NCBI RefSeq assembly: GCF_005239225.2
Contig: NC_133293.1
Coordinates: 10,818,333 to 10,882,332, forward strand
Length of the DNA stretch: 64,000 nucleotides
From: Populus alba
Lineage: Eukaryota > Streptophyta > Magnoliopsida > Malpighiales > Salicaceae
Direction: 5' to 3'
Positions 12,500 to 24,337 of the stretch are shown here, one piece after another. A program made the translations under genes and the position numbers. The first letter of the stretch is position 1. The number at the start of each line of letters is the position of its first letter. A model generated the notes under the pieces. The model was not told the origin of the DNA. It was given only the letters and a program-made list of their open reading frames with translations, and did no database searches.

Positions 12500-14760
12500 A
12501 TCCAGAAGAAAAGAGCTTCGCTGGTCAAACCTTAATTGCTAGCTGCCGTCTTGTGGGAAATCCTACAGGCCGGTCAAAATTGGTGACTTCAAAATCTATC
12601 GACACGTCCATTAAGCTCTCTATGGATAATATCGTTACCATTTGAAATTAACTGGCGAAACGTGTATCCACATCGAAAGCTGCTCTTAACGTGAGAAAAA
12701 AACAAGAAGAAAAAGAAATGTGTAGAAAATCTAGCTATGTGGCCCAGAATACAAATCCAGTTAGGTGCGCCTTAGCCAGACCCAAATTGATTTCCTATCT
12801 AGTTTTTGTCCACATGTTTTTAATTTCTATTTCGATTTTTGTGTGTGAAAATGTTTGTTTAATAAACTTTTGATTTATCAGAGGCAGTATACTTGGGTAT
12901 AATCTTTATTTAAAATATTCTTTCAAAAAAATAAGACAATCCTTTTATTTTTTTATTGAATTTGATATATAATGATTTGATTTATTTATAAAATTAAACC
13001 AATATTTATGCTTTGCAAGAAATCGAATTTGAACATATATTACGAAATGAGATTTTATAATTTAATACTTTGAAGAATATATTTAATTCGTCTTTAAAGT
13101 GTTGTTGGAGAATTTTTATAAGATGTTTGAGTTTGATCCAATAGAATTTTGTTTTTTGTTGATTCCAAGTGTAGATAAAGGATGTTTAAGAGTTTTCGAG
13201 AATATTTTCTTGTTTAAAATAATTGATTTAAATAAAATTTTGTATCTCCAAGATTTTTTTTTCATTTTCATTTTAGGTCGAGGCTTTTTATTTATAGAAT
13301 TTTGTAAGAGCTTTTAAGTTTTTTTTTCAATGTTACTTGATATGATTTTACTAGTTGATCTGTAGTGATAAAGTCTTATATTTATGATAAGATATTTTAA
13401 ATATTTTATTTTAAGTATGAACTTTTTACTGGTCAAGAAATATATAAATGATAATTTATTTTTTATATTTTTTATTTTATTTTTTTATGTCAAAATAAAA
13501 TAAAAATAGATGAAAATATTTAACTGGTATTTTTTTTGTTCGTACAATTGTCATACACCGTTTAAAGTACGGGCTGTCATCCTTAAAACGTGGAGAAATC
13601 AAATTGATTTTACGGGCAACCTGGCATTGTCTCAACATTTGCTTGTGCTTCGCCTAAGCTAGCTAGCGGCGATATTGCTGCCATTGGCCACGGAACCGCA
13701 CGTAACCAGATCCAAAATCACGGCATTTTAAAAAAGGTTGATATGTACTGTATTTTCATGCTTTGCGATTAGTACGATATAATTTAGGGGTGAATATTGG
13801 TTTAAATGATTTGGTTTGACTTGATTTATACAAAAAAAAAAAAAAAAAACCAAAATAGTTTTTCCTTTCACAATCTTGAACAAAATTAAATTCAATAACC
13901 AAACCAAACTACCAGTTTAGTCGGTTTTATATTTTTAAGAATAAAAAAAGTTCAATTTAACTACTGGGTTTTTAAAATTATACTATTCTTAACATGTAAT
14001 TATTTAACAGTCATGATTTTTTTAAATTTTTTAATGTGATTTGATTTGATTTATTTTGTTTTGGTTTTTAAAATGAAAACATAATGAAAGTTTTTTTTTT
14101 TTAAAAAATTATAACTGAAATTATATAAAAAAAATTAAAAAGCTATCAATTTAGTTAATTCTAAATTGATTTTTATGAATATTCCAAATAATTAAGTTAA
14201 TTTTCTCATCCTTATTCACCATGTGAATTGAGAATGGACCACCAATGGTTACAAATTAAAGAATCAATGACACTTGGAGAATTCATAACTTGGAGGAAAT
14301 ATTTTATATATGAAGTCACCATGGAATTTAAAAACTTAAGGTTGTATTGGACCACCGATTAAAGAATTAATGTGACGTTTAAAATTCATAATTTGGAGTT
14401 ACATTCTATTTTCACAGCTCATTACAGCTCTTGATATAGGGTCAATTATTAAACACGCAGACTCTAAACCGTTAATTATATGATAGAAAACTAGGGAATA
14501 GCTGATATTCCTCCTTGGTGTCTAATCATATCCATTTTTTCCCCTTAGCCAAACCATTGTTTTAGAATAATTAAAATGTTAATCAAATCCTCAAAAGAAT
14601 CAATTACGTCATCACCCCACGTAACAAAATGGACCAACGTGCCATCAAATGATCGATCAGCCCCGTTGATTTTTTTCATCGCCTACACCTTCAATTATTC
14701 AATATATATTTTCTCTTCGACCACATGTAATATCGAACACAATCACATATGATATAATTT
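12500..14760. other. AT-rich intergenic DNA with a GGTTT-motif element
   Basis: No gene is supported. Around 13790-14170 a cluster of GGTTTG and CAAACC/AACCAAACC words on the same strand suggests a decayed element with inverted arms; similar word clusters occur at 33840-34190. The frame at 13099-13317 is low complexity. Confidence 0.4.
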
Positions 14761-14912
14761 AATGTCACATGAACTACGTGGCACCATTAAGCCCGCCATC
14801 GAACATATCTTTCCAAGAAACGAACGAAGAAAAGAAAATCAAAATGACTTCATTAATTAGTTTACTTATGCTGTGGTTAACCTGTGACTGTATGGTATTT
14901 GAAAGTCTTTCG

Positions 14913-14975
14913 TTGACCAGCCACTTGCAATCCGTAGAAGGAAAAAAAAAAAAGAGTGATCTAAGTCGCCACGTG
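14913..14975 (+). promoter_or_regulatory. W-box and G-box upstream of the STP13-type gene
   Basis: TTGACC at 14913-14918 fits the W-box bound by WRKY factors, and CACGTG at 14970-14975 is a perfect G-box. Both lie 220-285 bp before the start codon and 60-120 bp before the TATA box. Such elements would fit the stress and pathogen induction known for Arabidopsis STP13. Binding is inferred only from sequence. Confidence 0.45.
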
Positions 14976-15031
14976 GAAGCATCAGAAGACGCACAGTCCA
15001 TTTTGATTTTGCCAGCTCCCTCTCGTGCGTC

Positions 15032-15039
15032 TATATAAA
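15032..15039 (+). promoter_or_regulatory. TATA box of the STP13-type gene
   Basis: TATATAAA lies about 155 bp upstream of the ATG at 15195, placing transcription start near 15060-15070 and a leader of roughly 130 nt. The leader is pyrimidine-rich (CTCCTCCTCTTCAGTTCTCTC), as is common in plant 5' leaders. Confidence 0.6.
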
Positions 15040-15194
15040 CTAACGACAGCTCCGTTGTACCTTACTAATCCATTTCATAATTACTTGCACGAAACAGAAA
15101 ATCAAGTCTCCTCCTCTTCAGTTCTCTCTCTTGTAACTTCTGATAAGGGTTAATAATTTCCCTTCGAGTTCATTGTGTTGTTTCCTAGCTAATC

Positions 15195-18100
15195 ATGCCT
15201 GGCGGAGGGTTTGCGCCTGCGAAGGCCGGAGGCGTGGAGTTTGAGGCGAAGATAACTCCGATCGTCATCCTTTCTTGCATAATGGCTGCCACTGGTGGCC
15301 TCATGTTTGGCTATGACGTTGGGATTTCAGGTTATTAATCCTTCCGTCCTCCCCTAACTCTTCATTTCCTTTTCATTTTTTTCTTAAAGCATGCTCAATT
15401 CTACTAAGAAGTTTCTGTGCATTCTTTGGACAACATTGATTTCATTTTTTTTATCTCCTGAAAAAAGCTTAAATCTCTTTTAGACTTGAAGGCGAAAACT
15501 TCTTGATGGATAAAATTAACTGAGACATTTAAAGTTAGAGTTTGTGTATATTTTCCAAAAGGGTGAGAGGGTGGCTGCAGAAAGTCCCGCCAAACAGATG
15601 GGAAGGTTCTGTTTCCTTCAGAATTACTATAATATCCCCGGTTAATTGGGGTACTTTAGGAAATACAGTGATCCTAACCGTTGGCGTGCTCGAGAGAGGT
15701 TGCTGCAGTTTTGGCAGCTGAGAGAGCACTGTTTGGTGGTTGGTATCGTTACTCAAACACCAATCAAAGTGTAAAGTTTTTCCCGTGACTGATTTTGCTA
15801 CCCAAGGACGCGCCACCACTATTTCCTCATAAAATTATTTTTTTAACCCCGTTTATATTTAGTTGTTTTTTTAAAAATTCTTCTAGGCCCTTTAATATTT
15901 ATTTCTTTGAAATCTTTAAGATCCTTATTGTTTAATTGGATATAAAAAAATTAGATGTTATTAATTTATGGATACGTTATTAATACATGATGATGATGAC
16001 GACGACCAGGTGGTGTTACAGCAATGCCCGATTTCTTGGAAAAATTCTTCCCAGAAGTCTATGGGAAAACCCAGGATCCCAATCTTAACAGCAATTACTG
16101 CAAGTACGATAATCAGAACTTGCAAATGTTCACATCATCGCTTTACTTGGCTGGCTTGGTAGCAACTTTCTTTGCATCATGGACTACTAGAAACCTAGGC
16201 AGGAAGCCAACCATGTTGATTGCTGGGTTTTTCTTTTTAGTTGGTGTGGTGATTAATGCTGCTGCTCAAGACCTTGCCATGCTCATTATTGGCAGGGTTT
16301 TACTTGGCTGTGGAGTTGGTTTTGCTAATCAGGTTCGTATATTTACACCATCTGCTCTGCTATGTCAGTTTGTAAGATTTTTATATTTATCTCTATAATT
16401 TATTGCTTTTAAAAATTAATTAATTTGATTAGTCAAAGAATCTTGGACACCTAGCTGGTTAAAATTGAAAAATAAAACAATCACGTGCATTTAAATTGTC
16501 GCTTCTCAAATATTTAGGAGTCAATAGTTTAACGTGACAATTGAATTATGAATAGCGGGCTAAAGGTGGTTTCTGAGGGAGGCATCCAATCTCAGGAGTT
16601 TAATTAAGCAGAGGATAAAGGCCTATCAATGTCCTGATGTGTTGCCGACACAATTTCATTTTCAAAGTTGGTAGTTAATCGATTGCGCAATTTACGAGAC
16701 TGTAAAAACACCAATTAGGTGCTCTCTGATCGACAAGTCAGCTTGCTAGTCAAAGTGTTGAGATAGGCTCTTAATTTTCTTTTATGTCTACGAATCTTTT
16801 TGTGCCATGTATAATTTTCACAAACGTAATCCTTCGTGCACTGATGGGTGATAGTTACGGGATGAAATATAGGAGCTTATCATCAAATCAAAATGCCTGA
16901 CGAGCACATGTCATCTTTCTGGCTTTAGATACATTCTAGCCATTTGATGTTCTTACACTTGATCGAGACCTTTTATCTCTCTCTTTTTTGGCTTGATCGT
17001 TGAAAGTGTCATATGACAAGTATGGATAGTTTAAATGCATTCTAGCCATTTGATGTTCATTGTATCTCGCTTCTTGCCTAAATAATGATTTTCTTTGAAA
17101 AGTCCTTAAATGTTTTTATTGAATAACGTGATTTTGAAGGGGCTGCAGGCTGTAGACCCTACGCTATTTTTTTTTCCAACTGCTAGTCATAGCTTGTGTG
17201 GTGTGTATATTTTTGAATTGTTTATCCTATCCTTGGACCTTAAACTCAACGGCTTGTGTGGAAAACATTATTGCTGATGTAAAAACATAAGAGCTGTCCT
17301 AAAGTCAAAATTGAATAGACAGGGGGTCGTTTATATATTTTTTTAATTACTTTGATAGTGCAATACCATATTCCGATTCAACAGTTTGAACATTAGTTGG
17401 ATAGAAACTTAAAATTGTCTTTTGTTTACTATATCTGATGATCTCAATTTCAATACATGACAGGCTGTGCCATTATTTTTATCTGAGATAGCACCTACAA
17501 GAATTCGTGGAGGATTAAACATACTCTTCCAGCTTAATGTGACCATTGGCATTCTCTTTGCTAACCTTGTCAATTATGGGACTGCAAAGTAAGTCTTCTT
17601 TTCCAACAACCTTACTTTATTGCAATAACATAAATTATAAAGAGAAAACAAACACGATTGTAGAATAGTCACCCTTTGCAATATTATAACCACTTCTTTC
17701 TACATATTGGTATCAAATTACGTGTGGGCTGGAAAGACAATCACTTGGCAGGAAGTGTTAGAACTTAGAACTCGGGAACTTTTTTTATTCGAATATACTA
17801 AAAAAACTTATATATCCACAGCTCCACTGTTGACATTAAGGTTAAGGATTAAGCTTGAAATAATCGAAGATCAACAACTTCCTTACCTACCAACAAGAGA
17901 CGAAAAAATCTCTGGCTGATAAGGACCAATATGAGAGTGGTTTGGCTTAAGTATAAAAATTAAAAGAAGATGAAATCTTTGCACGACAGCATGAGGAAGC
18001 AAGATAAATCTCAATTGTCAACCTCCAATTGTTCCCCCCCTATTAATTTTAGTTTCTTTTTGTCCATGACAATCAAAATACTTGTCATTTGTGCAAATCT

Positions 18101-19535
18101 GATGTGCTACCCTATAGCCTGATGCCATCCCCCTATATACGTCACAAGCCACATGAAACTAGGATGACTATTACAAATTTAGGCTATATTCTTACTTTTG
18201 CTGCTAATTATTAATTTGTTAATTATATTTGCGGGGTGCCTTATCTAAACAGAATCAAAGGAGGATGGGGTTGGAGGCTCTCATTGGGCTTGGCTGGTTT
18301 TCCGGCACTTCTCTTAACCGCAGGGGCTCTCCTGGTGTTAGAAACCCCTAACAGCCTCATTGAGCGTGGTCGCCTGGATGAAGGAAAAACTGTGCTCAGA
18401 AAGATTCGTGGTACAGATAACATTGAACCAGAGTTCTTGGAGCTTGTTGAAGCAAGCCGAGTGGCAAGAGAAGTAAAACATCCTTTCAGAAATCTCCTCA
18501 AGAGGAGGAATTGGCCCCAACTAACTATAACAATAGCCTTGCAGGTCAGTACTTTTCAATGAATGGAAACTGCAAATGACATGTTCCATCAATTTGGTTA
18601 AATTTAAGAGGCATTTAGACTGCAATATGTATCAACTTGAATTCACTATGATACTTGCCGAGCATAATAATGAGGACCTGATTAACCTAACAAATTAAAA
18701 AGCACGTTTCAGCTTTCAATCATACCATATAGTTTTCACCAGTTTAGGTATCCGTAATACCTCATTAACTTGTATTCCAAAGATTTGCCTGATGATCTTT
18801 AATTCACTGTTGCAACAGATCTTCCAGCAATTCACAGGAATCAATGCAATCATGTTTTATGCACCGGTTCTATTTAACACCGTGGGATTCGGCAGTGATG
18901 CTTCCCTTTATTCAGCTGTTATAATTGGGGCTGTCAACGTTCTTTCCACCTGTGTATCCATCTACTCAGTGGACAAAATAGGTCGCAGGATGCTCTTATT
19001 GGAAGCTGGTGTCCAGATGTTCTTCTCTCAAGTGGTAATAGCAATAATACTGGGAATCAAGGTTACAGACACCTCTAATGACCTTCATCGTGGTTTCGCA
19101 GTTCTAGTAGTTTTGATGGTGTGCACTTTTGTCTCTGCCTTTGCATGGTCTTGGGGGCCTCTAGGTTGGCTAATCCCCAGTGAAACTTTTCCATTGGAGA
19201 CTCGCTCAGCTGGTCAAAGCGTCACTGTCTGTGTCAACTTGATCTTCACTTTTGTTATGGCACAGTCCTTCCTCTCCATGCTCTGCACTTTGAAGTTTGG
19301 CATCTTCTTGTTCTTCTCTAGCTGGGTGTTCATCATGTCAATATTTGTGGTGTTTCTGCTGCCGGAGACGAAGAATATACCTATTGAAGAGATGACTGAG
19401 AGAGTGTGGAAGAAACATTGGTTCTGGAAGAGATTCATGGACGACAATGAGGAGGTAGCGGCAACTGGAACTATTGGTGACCACTCACCGCAAAAGGGGC
19501 ATTCTAATGGACTTGATCCTGCTTCCCAGTTGTAA
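15195..19535 (+). CDS. STP13: Sugar transport protein 13-type hexose/H+ symporter
   Basis: Plasma-membrane proton-coupled monosaccharide importer of the MFS sugar-porter family. Exons: 15195-15330, 16010-16332, 17464-17588, 18253-18544, 18819-19535. All introns are GT-AG and all phases agree, giving 1593 nt and 530 aa, normal for STPs. Seen in the protein: [10 protein letters not shown] in helix 1, LGRKPTM in loop 2-3, [14 protein letters not shown] in helix 4, [10 protein letters not shown] after helix 6, [17 protein letters not shown] in helix 7, VDKIGRR in loop 8-9 and PETKN after helix 12. The N-terminus (MPGGGFAP) and the tail [20 protein letters not shown] resemble Arabidopsis STP13 closely. 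The threonine in EMTERVW falls exactly at residue 485, the position of the BAK1 phosphosite reported in Arabidopsis STP13. It is the intact one of two STP genes here; the other is on the opposite strand 7.5 kb away. Assignment to STP13 is by remembered similarity, without a tree. Confidence 0.93.
15535..15819. other. GC-richer island inside STP13 intron 1
   Basis: Within intron 1 (15331-16009) about 285 bp differ in composition from the surrounding AT-rich intron and stay open in one minus-strand frame. The translation has no recognisable domain. It may be an inserted element or an intronic regulatory segment; it is not part of the STP reading frame. Confidence 0.35.
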
Positions 19536-19784
19536 ATTTGAGGGGTTTTAGGGATACTACAAAATGAATATCGAATAGCTATCAAATTTTCCACGTGTCC
19601 GCTCTAGGATATGATTGTAAAAAATCGAGTGCCGGAGGGATTTTTACGTTCGTTTTATGTTTTATAGCTGCCCTACCTTATACCTTAATGAAAAGTTCTT
19701 CTATTTGCTTTCATTACTTGGCGATGTGGCTCTCATAACTAATTATCATCTGATTAATGCCTTTAGGCTTTATCATCCTGGCAA

Positions 19785-19807
19785 CACTAGGGTTGGGCCT
19801 TTGGGCC
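19785..19807. promoter_or_regulatory. Telo-box plus two site II motifs
   Basis: ACTAGGGTT (reverse complement of the AACCCTA telo-box) at 19785-19793 is followed directly by TGGGCC at 19794 and again at 19802. This pairing is typical of promoters of plant ribosomal-protein and other growth-related genes. No such gene is recognised nearby, so function is uncertain. Confidence 0.35.
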
Positions 19808-21594
19808 GGGTTTCTCACCACCCTTCCGCCATACACCACCAAAGAAAAAAGCCATATATTTGGGCTTAATCCCGGCTCTATAATATTGGGCTATTTTCTG
19901 GTAGCTAAATTAAAAGAGATTATTCCACGACTAGGCTTAGAGCTCGATGATCCTAACAATTTACTGTCGAAATTTACCTAACAAATAAATTGATAAAACA
20001 AAGAGTGAAAATTTAAGATTCCAAAAAAGCATGGAAGGGCAATCGATGCGTAAAAGGTGCTTTACAAGCTTAATTTATGCATATAATATATGAGGTTATA
20101 TGGGATCTACTTAAAATGAGCGTTTCTCCTCCTAATTGTCAGTTTCTCCACCAACCAAAGTCTTCGACACTATATCCCACTAAATTGACTATATATTCTA
20201 ACTGAGATGAAAATAAATTTGTTTAATTAACCTCGGAGGCTCAATGAGTTGATCCACAGAGGGCGATGGAATGCACAATGATATATATAGCGATTCATAG
20301 AAGCTGCGAGTGTCCGCAGGGAAAAGCTTCGTCTTCATACCCTCTTTGACACACTGTGTGATAAGAGGCCCTTCTGTTCTCAGTGCCAAACTTTTATCGG
20401 GCATACAGCCTAGGGCAAGGTTATTAAAAATTTACTCGTTAAATCATATAATTTTACCAATTAAAACATATAAAACGTGTAAAATAAAATTAAAAATTCA
20501 AAAATAAATAAAATTCATCAAACTGGCTCAAAATCTATCCGACTCGTATAATTGGACCGACTTCATGATTTCCGTAAAAATAAACTGCCAAGTGCTGGTT
20601 AATTTTCTTTATTAGCATACCGCTGCTCTACGGTAGCCAAGTGACATCATCACTATTTTTTTTAATCAAAGACTTGAAACGGGAGTTTACCAAAAAAAGA
20701 GTTACAAAATTTGAGTTGAGAAGAAGAAGTTGTTGGATGGAGAAATATGCTGGTGGTGAAGAGCAGTAGCGTAGCGTAGCGGAGGTTGCGAGACCATACT
20801 TGTCCGATGAACAAAGTAAGCAGTTTGACTCCACCGGTAGGAAGTAATAATGGTGGGCTCGTGATCATTGCGCTGGCATCCCACCACTCACCAACACCTA
20901 TGATTCTTTCCTTTCAAGTTGCTACATGCCGAAAACAACGGGGATGGGTGAGGCAACAACCATATCAAACCTAATTCGCTTTTCAAAAAATATTTTACCT
21001 CCAGATTCGAATATTGTTAACTCTATCAGTGTAATTATAATTTTCTTCTCCACTAAAATAAAATTTAACATTAGCTTTCAAGTATATTGTTTTTTTTTTC
21101 CATGATTCATTGATTATTATTAAATTAATCATTGGAGAAATAATTTTTTTTTTCTCATTTTAATTGTGTAGTAAAACAACTAAAATATGATTTTCAAGCA
21201 AAATAATTTAAAATTTACCTTAAGGAGTATTTTTATAATGAGTTTTTTTATTATTATAATTTCAACCCAATGTTAATTTGATATTTAATCAAATATAAAA
21301 ATAATAAATAATTAAAAAGTATAATGAAACGATGAAAATATTATTAAAAAAAATATTTTAAAATTGGAGTCAAGGAAATTTTTCATCTTTTCACAATAAT
21401 TTTTTTTTCGATATTATTAAGTCAGTTTGGAGGTAATTTGATATTTAACTAAATATAAAAAATTTAAAAACAAACAAAAAAGCGAGTTACATGAACATAC
21501 TCACTGGCGCATGGAAGCGCCCGCGCCTTTTGGGCATCTCATGTTGCGCATCCTAGCATCAAAAAATGCTCTTTCATCTTTTTCTTGGTTCTTT

Positions 21595-21935
21595 TATAAA
21601 TATTATTATTCTTTTTAATTTCACCTTTTAATTTTTTTTTATTTTTATGTTAATTTTAATCCTCGTTCTTTTGATTTTTCTAGGTCCTTTTGCTAATTTT
21701 TTTTTTTCTAGGTCCTTTTGCTAATTTTTTTTTAACTTCACCATTCAAATCTTCAATTCTTATTTTTTTAATTGAATATTTATATATATATATATATATA
21801 TATATAATTTAGATTTTTTTTAATTCTATTATTCAGTATTTGATTGATTGAGAATTTAATTTCATGTTTTTTCTAGATATAGTGTTTCAACTTTAATGAC
21901 CTGAGTTTGAAAAGTTAGCATAATTGTTTTTTATA
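21595..21935. repeat. Dispersed T-rich repeat (second member)
   Basis: Shares its motif order with 3190-3545, including TATAGTGTTT and a final AAAGTTAGCATAATTG. It contains a short tandem repeat in which TCTAGGTCCTTTTGCTAATT occurs at about 21679 and 21707. An (AT)n tract is embedded near 21780-21806. Confidence 0.45.
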
Positions 21936-23009
21936 ATAGACTTTATAATTTTTTTATGAGGTTATTTTAATCTCATGATCTGAGCCATAAATTTAATGAA
22001 ATATTTGAGATTGACCTTGATTCTTGATATTATAGATTTGTTATAATAACTCAGGTTGATTATGATCAACTTTTATGTTTTTTTCTTATTATATCTTGTT
22101 CTTTTATATTTAATGAGTTATGAATTGAGATAAATCTTTTATATAATTTTAAGTTATTTTTAAATGATTATAACCATTTGTTTGAAAAAATAATTTGATT
22201 TATCTATTGTTTTTAACTTTTTATTTGGGTTTAACTAAAATAAAATCAACTTATTTAATCTAATTAAATCTATAAATCAAGTTACAATACCTTTTTTTTC
22301 TTTAGAAAAACATGATTGTGATGTTGATACCTCAACATCATTTCTCATGGAAAAAAAGAAGAAGAAGGCAACCCCGCGGCGAAGTTCATCAGCCGAGCCA
22401 AGTTGCCAGCTGTTGGTTCTCAATACTTAGATTGAAATTCCAAGTCATTTACCCTACATCTCAATTTGGAAGGCGACATGAGAGAAGAAATGGTTTGGAC
22501 TCCTTCAAGCCATCTCACTAATTAATTTGATAATATATTTTACTGGCCTTGTCAGATGGCTTCTCTAACGTGTGGTTCGTGTTAATTTATATAAATAGCA
22601 CAATTAAATTACATAATCGATGATATTGAATTATGGAATATAGTTTTACTCAATTATGAAAATAAATGAATTAATTATATAAATGGATTTTTTAATAGTA
22701 TCAATTATGTGTGCCTTTAAAACATATGCTAAAAAAACAATACTTAACATGAACACTATTTGCATAATATTTTTTTATAACTTATAGTTAAATATATTTG
22801 ATATAAGGACTGTTTGAAAGTGTGGTAATAATTATATTTTAAAGTATTTCTAATTTTAAAATACATTAAAATAATATATATTTTTTATTTTTTAAAAAAT
22901 TATTTTTAACATCATCATATAAAAATATTAAAAATATATTAATTTAAAATAAAAAAAAATTATTTTTTTCTAAAAATACTCTCCAACCACAGTTGCACGC
23001 ATTGCCTAA

Positions 23010-23556
23010 GAGTGTGTTTGGCATTGCGGTAGCTGTTGTGGTTGTGGTTTGAAAAAAGTTGTTTTATAAAAAGTACTTTTAATTGAGGTTGGTTTGAAAA
23101 AATAGGTGTTTGGTTAAAACTGTGGTTGAAATTGAGGTTGAATAAAAAGTAGTTTAATGTGTTTGGTTAAGAATGCTTTTGAAATTAAAATTATAAAATA
23201 ATTTTTAAAAATATATATATATATATTAATATTGATGGTTTTTAATTTAAATGTTGTATATTTAACTATTGTTATTATTTCATGAAATAAATAATACTTT
23301 ATATGAAATATTTTTTATTATTCCGTTAAACCATCTACAATTCAATTACGTACAAAATTCATCCGACAAGAACTATAATTTCTATAATTTTTTGAGCGTG
23401 CAATAAAATTGATTTGATATTATAGTGTGAGTGAATTTAATTCACTCTAAACTAGTTTTTCAGGAAACAAAATATTGTTTACATGACAATACAAGTAAAT
23501 TTAATTCATTCTAAACTAGTTTTCTTTTTTAAAAAAAATGTATAGAAAATAAACAT

Positions 23557-23604
<48 letters not shown>

Positions 23605-23830
23605 CATGCGAACAGTGCAACTGTTCGGGTGCACAGTGCAATTCACTTGCACTGTGCACGCAAACAGTGCAAGTGATTGCACTGTGCACATGAGACCTTA
23701 ACTTTAAAAAGCAGCTTAGAGCTGCTGCGCAAAAATCACGTTCAAAACGTGAATTGTCATGGAGCCCACTAAATTTTAATTGCGTTTCTGATGTAATCAA
23801 ATATTATGTTTTCTGTGGTTGCTTCAAACG
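23010..23830. repeat. Composite non-autonomous DNA element with poly-A run and palindromes
   Basis: The left part starts with GTGTGTTTGGCATTGCGG and GCTGTTGTGGTTGTGGTTTG, a start I associate with abundant Salicaceae hAT-like elements; the right part ends with a GTGGTTGC...GCAACCAC inverted arrangement near 23815-23842. Between them lie an AT-rich core, a run of 41 A at 23561-23601 and the palindrome cluster 23629-23684. No transposase frame is present. The exact ends are uncertain. Confidence 0.45.
23629..23684. repeat. Cluster of perfect inverted repeats built on CAGTGCAA
   Basis: Positions 23629-23641 and 23647-23659 are perfect 13-bp inverted arms around a 5-nt loop. Positions 23665-23672 and 23677-23684 form a second hairpin with 8-bp arms and a 4-nt loop. 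A further CAGTGCAA lies at about 23613. The words CAGTGCAA and TTGCACTG alternate through the segment. Confidence 0.8.
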
Positions 23831-24237
23831 CAGAAGCAACCACGTAAACAAACGGATAGAGTTTTCTCGACGAGAACGCGGAGGTCTATTGCCTCAAATG
23901 TTGTCCTTAAAACGATGTACACGTCAACAATGAAATCATTTAAACGACAAACCTATTCCTTTAAACTGCTTATAATAAATTACTTTACACCTAGACACGT
24001 GTGATAGTTTGTCCTTCTTCCATCTAAAAATTCTGAAGGGAAAAGATCAATAAAAGAATTTTATAAGTGCACGGTCTCTCGTTCCTTGTAGTTTGGACCT
24101 CTGTCGTCAATTTACAGTAAAAAGGGTCCTCAATCGCATATTAAGATATATGGGGGACCAAAGTCTCATTTTCTTAAAATCTATCATCATTAAATGACAC
24201 CAAGCTGCCAGCCAAACCCCATGTAAATTCCAAAAGA

Positions 24238-24245
24238 TTTATAAA
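24238..24245 (+). promoter_or_regulatory. TATA box of the phytocyanin gene
   Basis: TTATAAAC about 95-100 bp before the start codon at 24338, preceding a leader rich in CAAAACAAACCCACC-type sequence. Spacing and context fit a plant core promoter. Confidence 0.5.
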
Positions 24246-24337
24246 CGCCTAAAGTGAAAGGTGCCTCTCCAGTTCTCATAACTCAATTCAAGCAAAACAA
24301 ACCCACCAAGCATCTCGATTTTCACAGTTTTGCGGCC

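Larger units (their letters stand above)
19536..24237. other. Intergenic DNA between STP13 and the phytocyanin
   Basis: About 19536-19680 is the STP13 3' region. The rest has no supported gene. It contains a promoter-like motif cluster at 19785-19807, AT-rich degenerate repeats from 21000 to 22300, an (AT)n tract at about 21780-21806, MITE-like sequence at 22800-23000 and a composite element at 23010-23830. The frames at 20628-20974 on both strands overlap each other and have no domain. Confidence 0.4.

Noticed and set aside
23506..23800. Minus-strand frames with a poly-Phe stretch
   Set aside because: Produced by the 41-A run and the palindrome cluster; low complexity.
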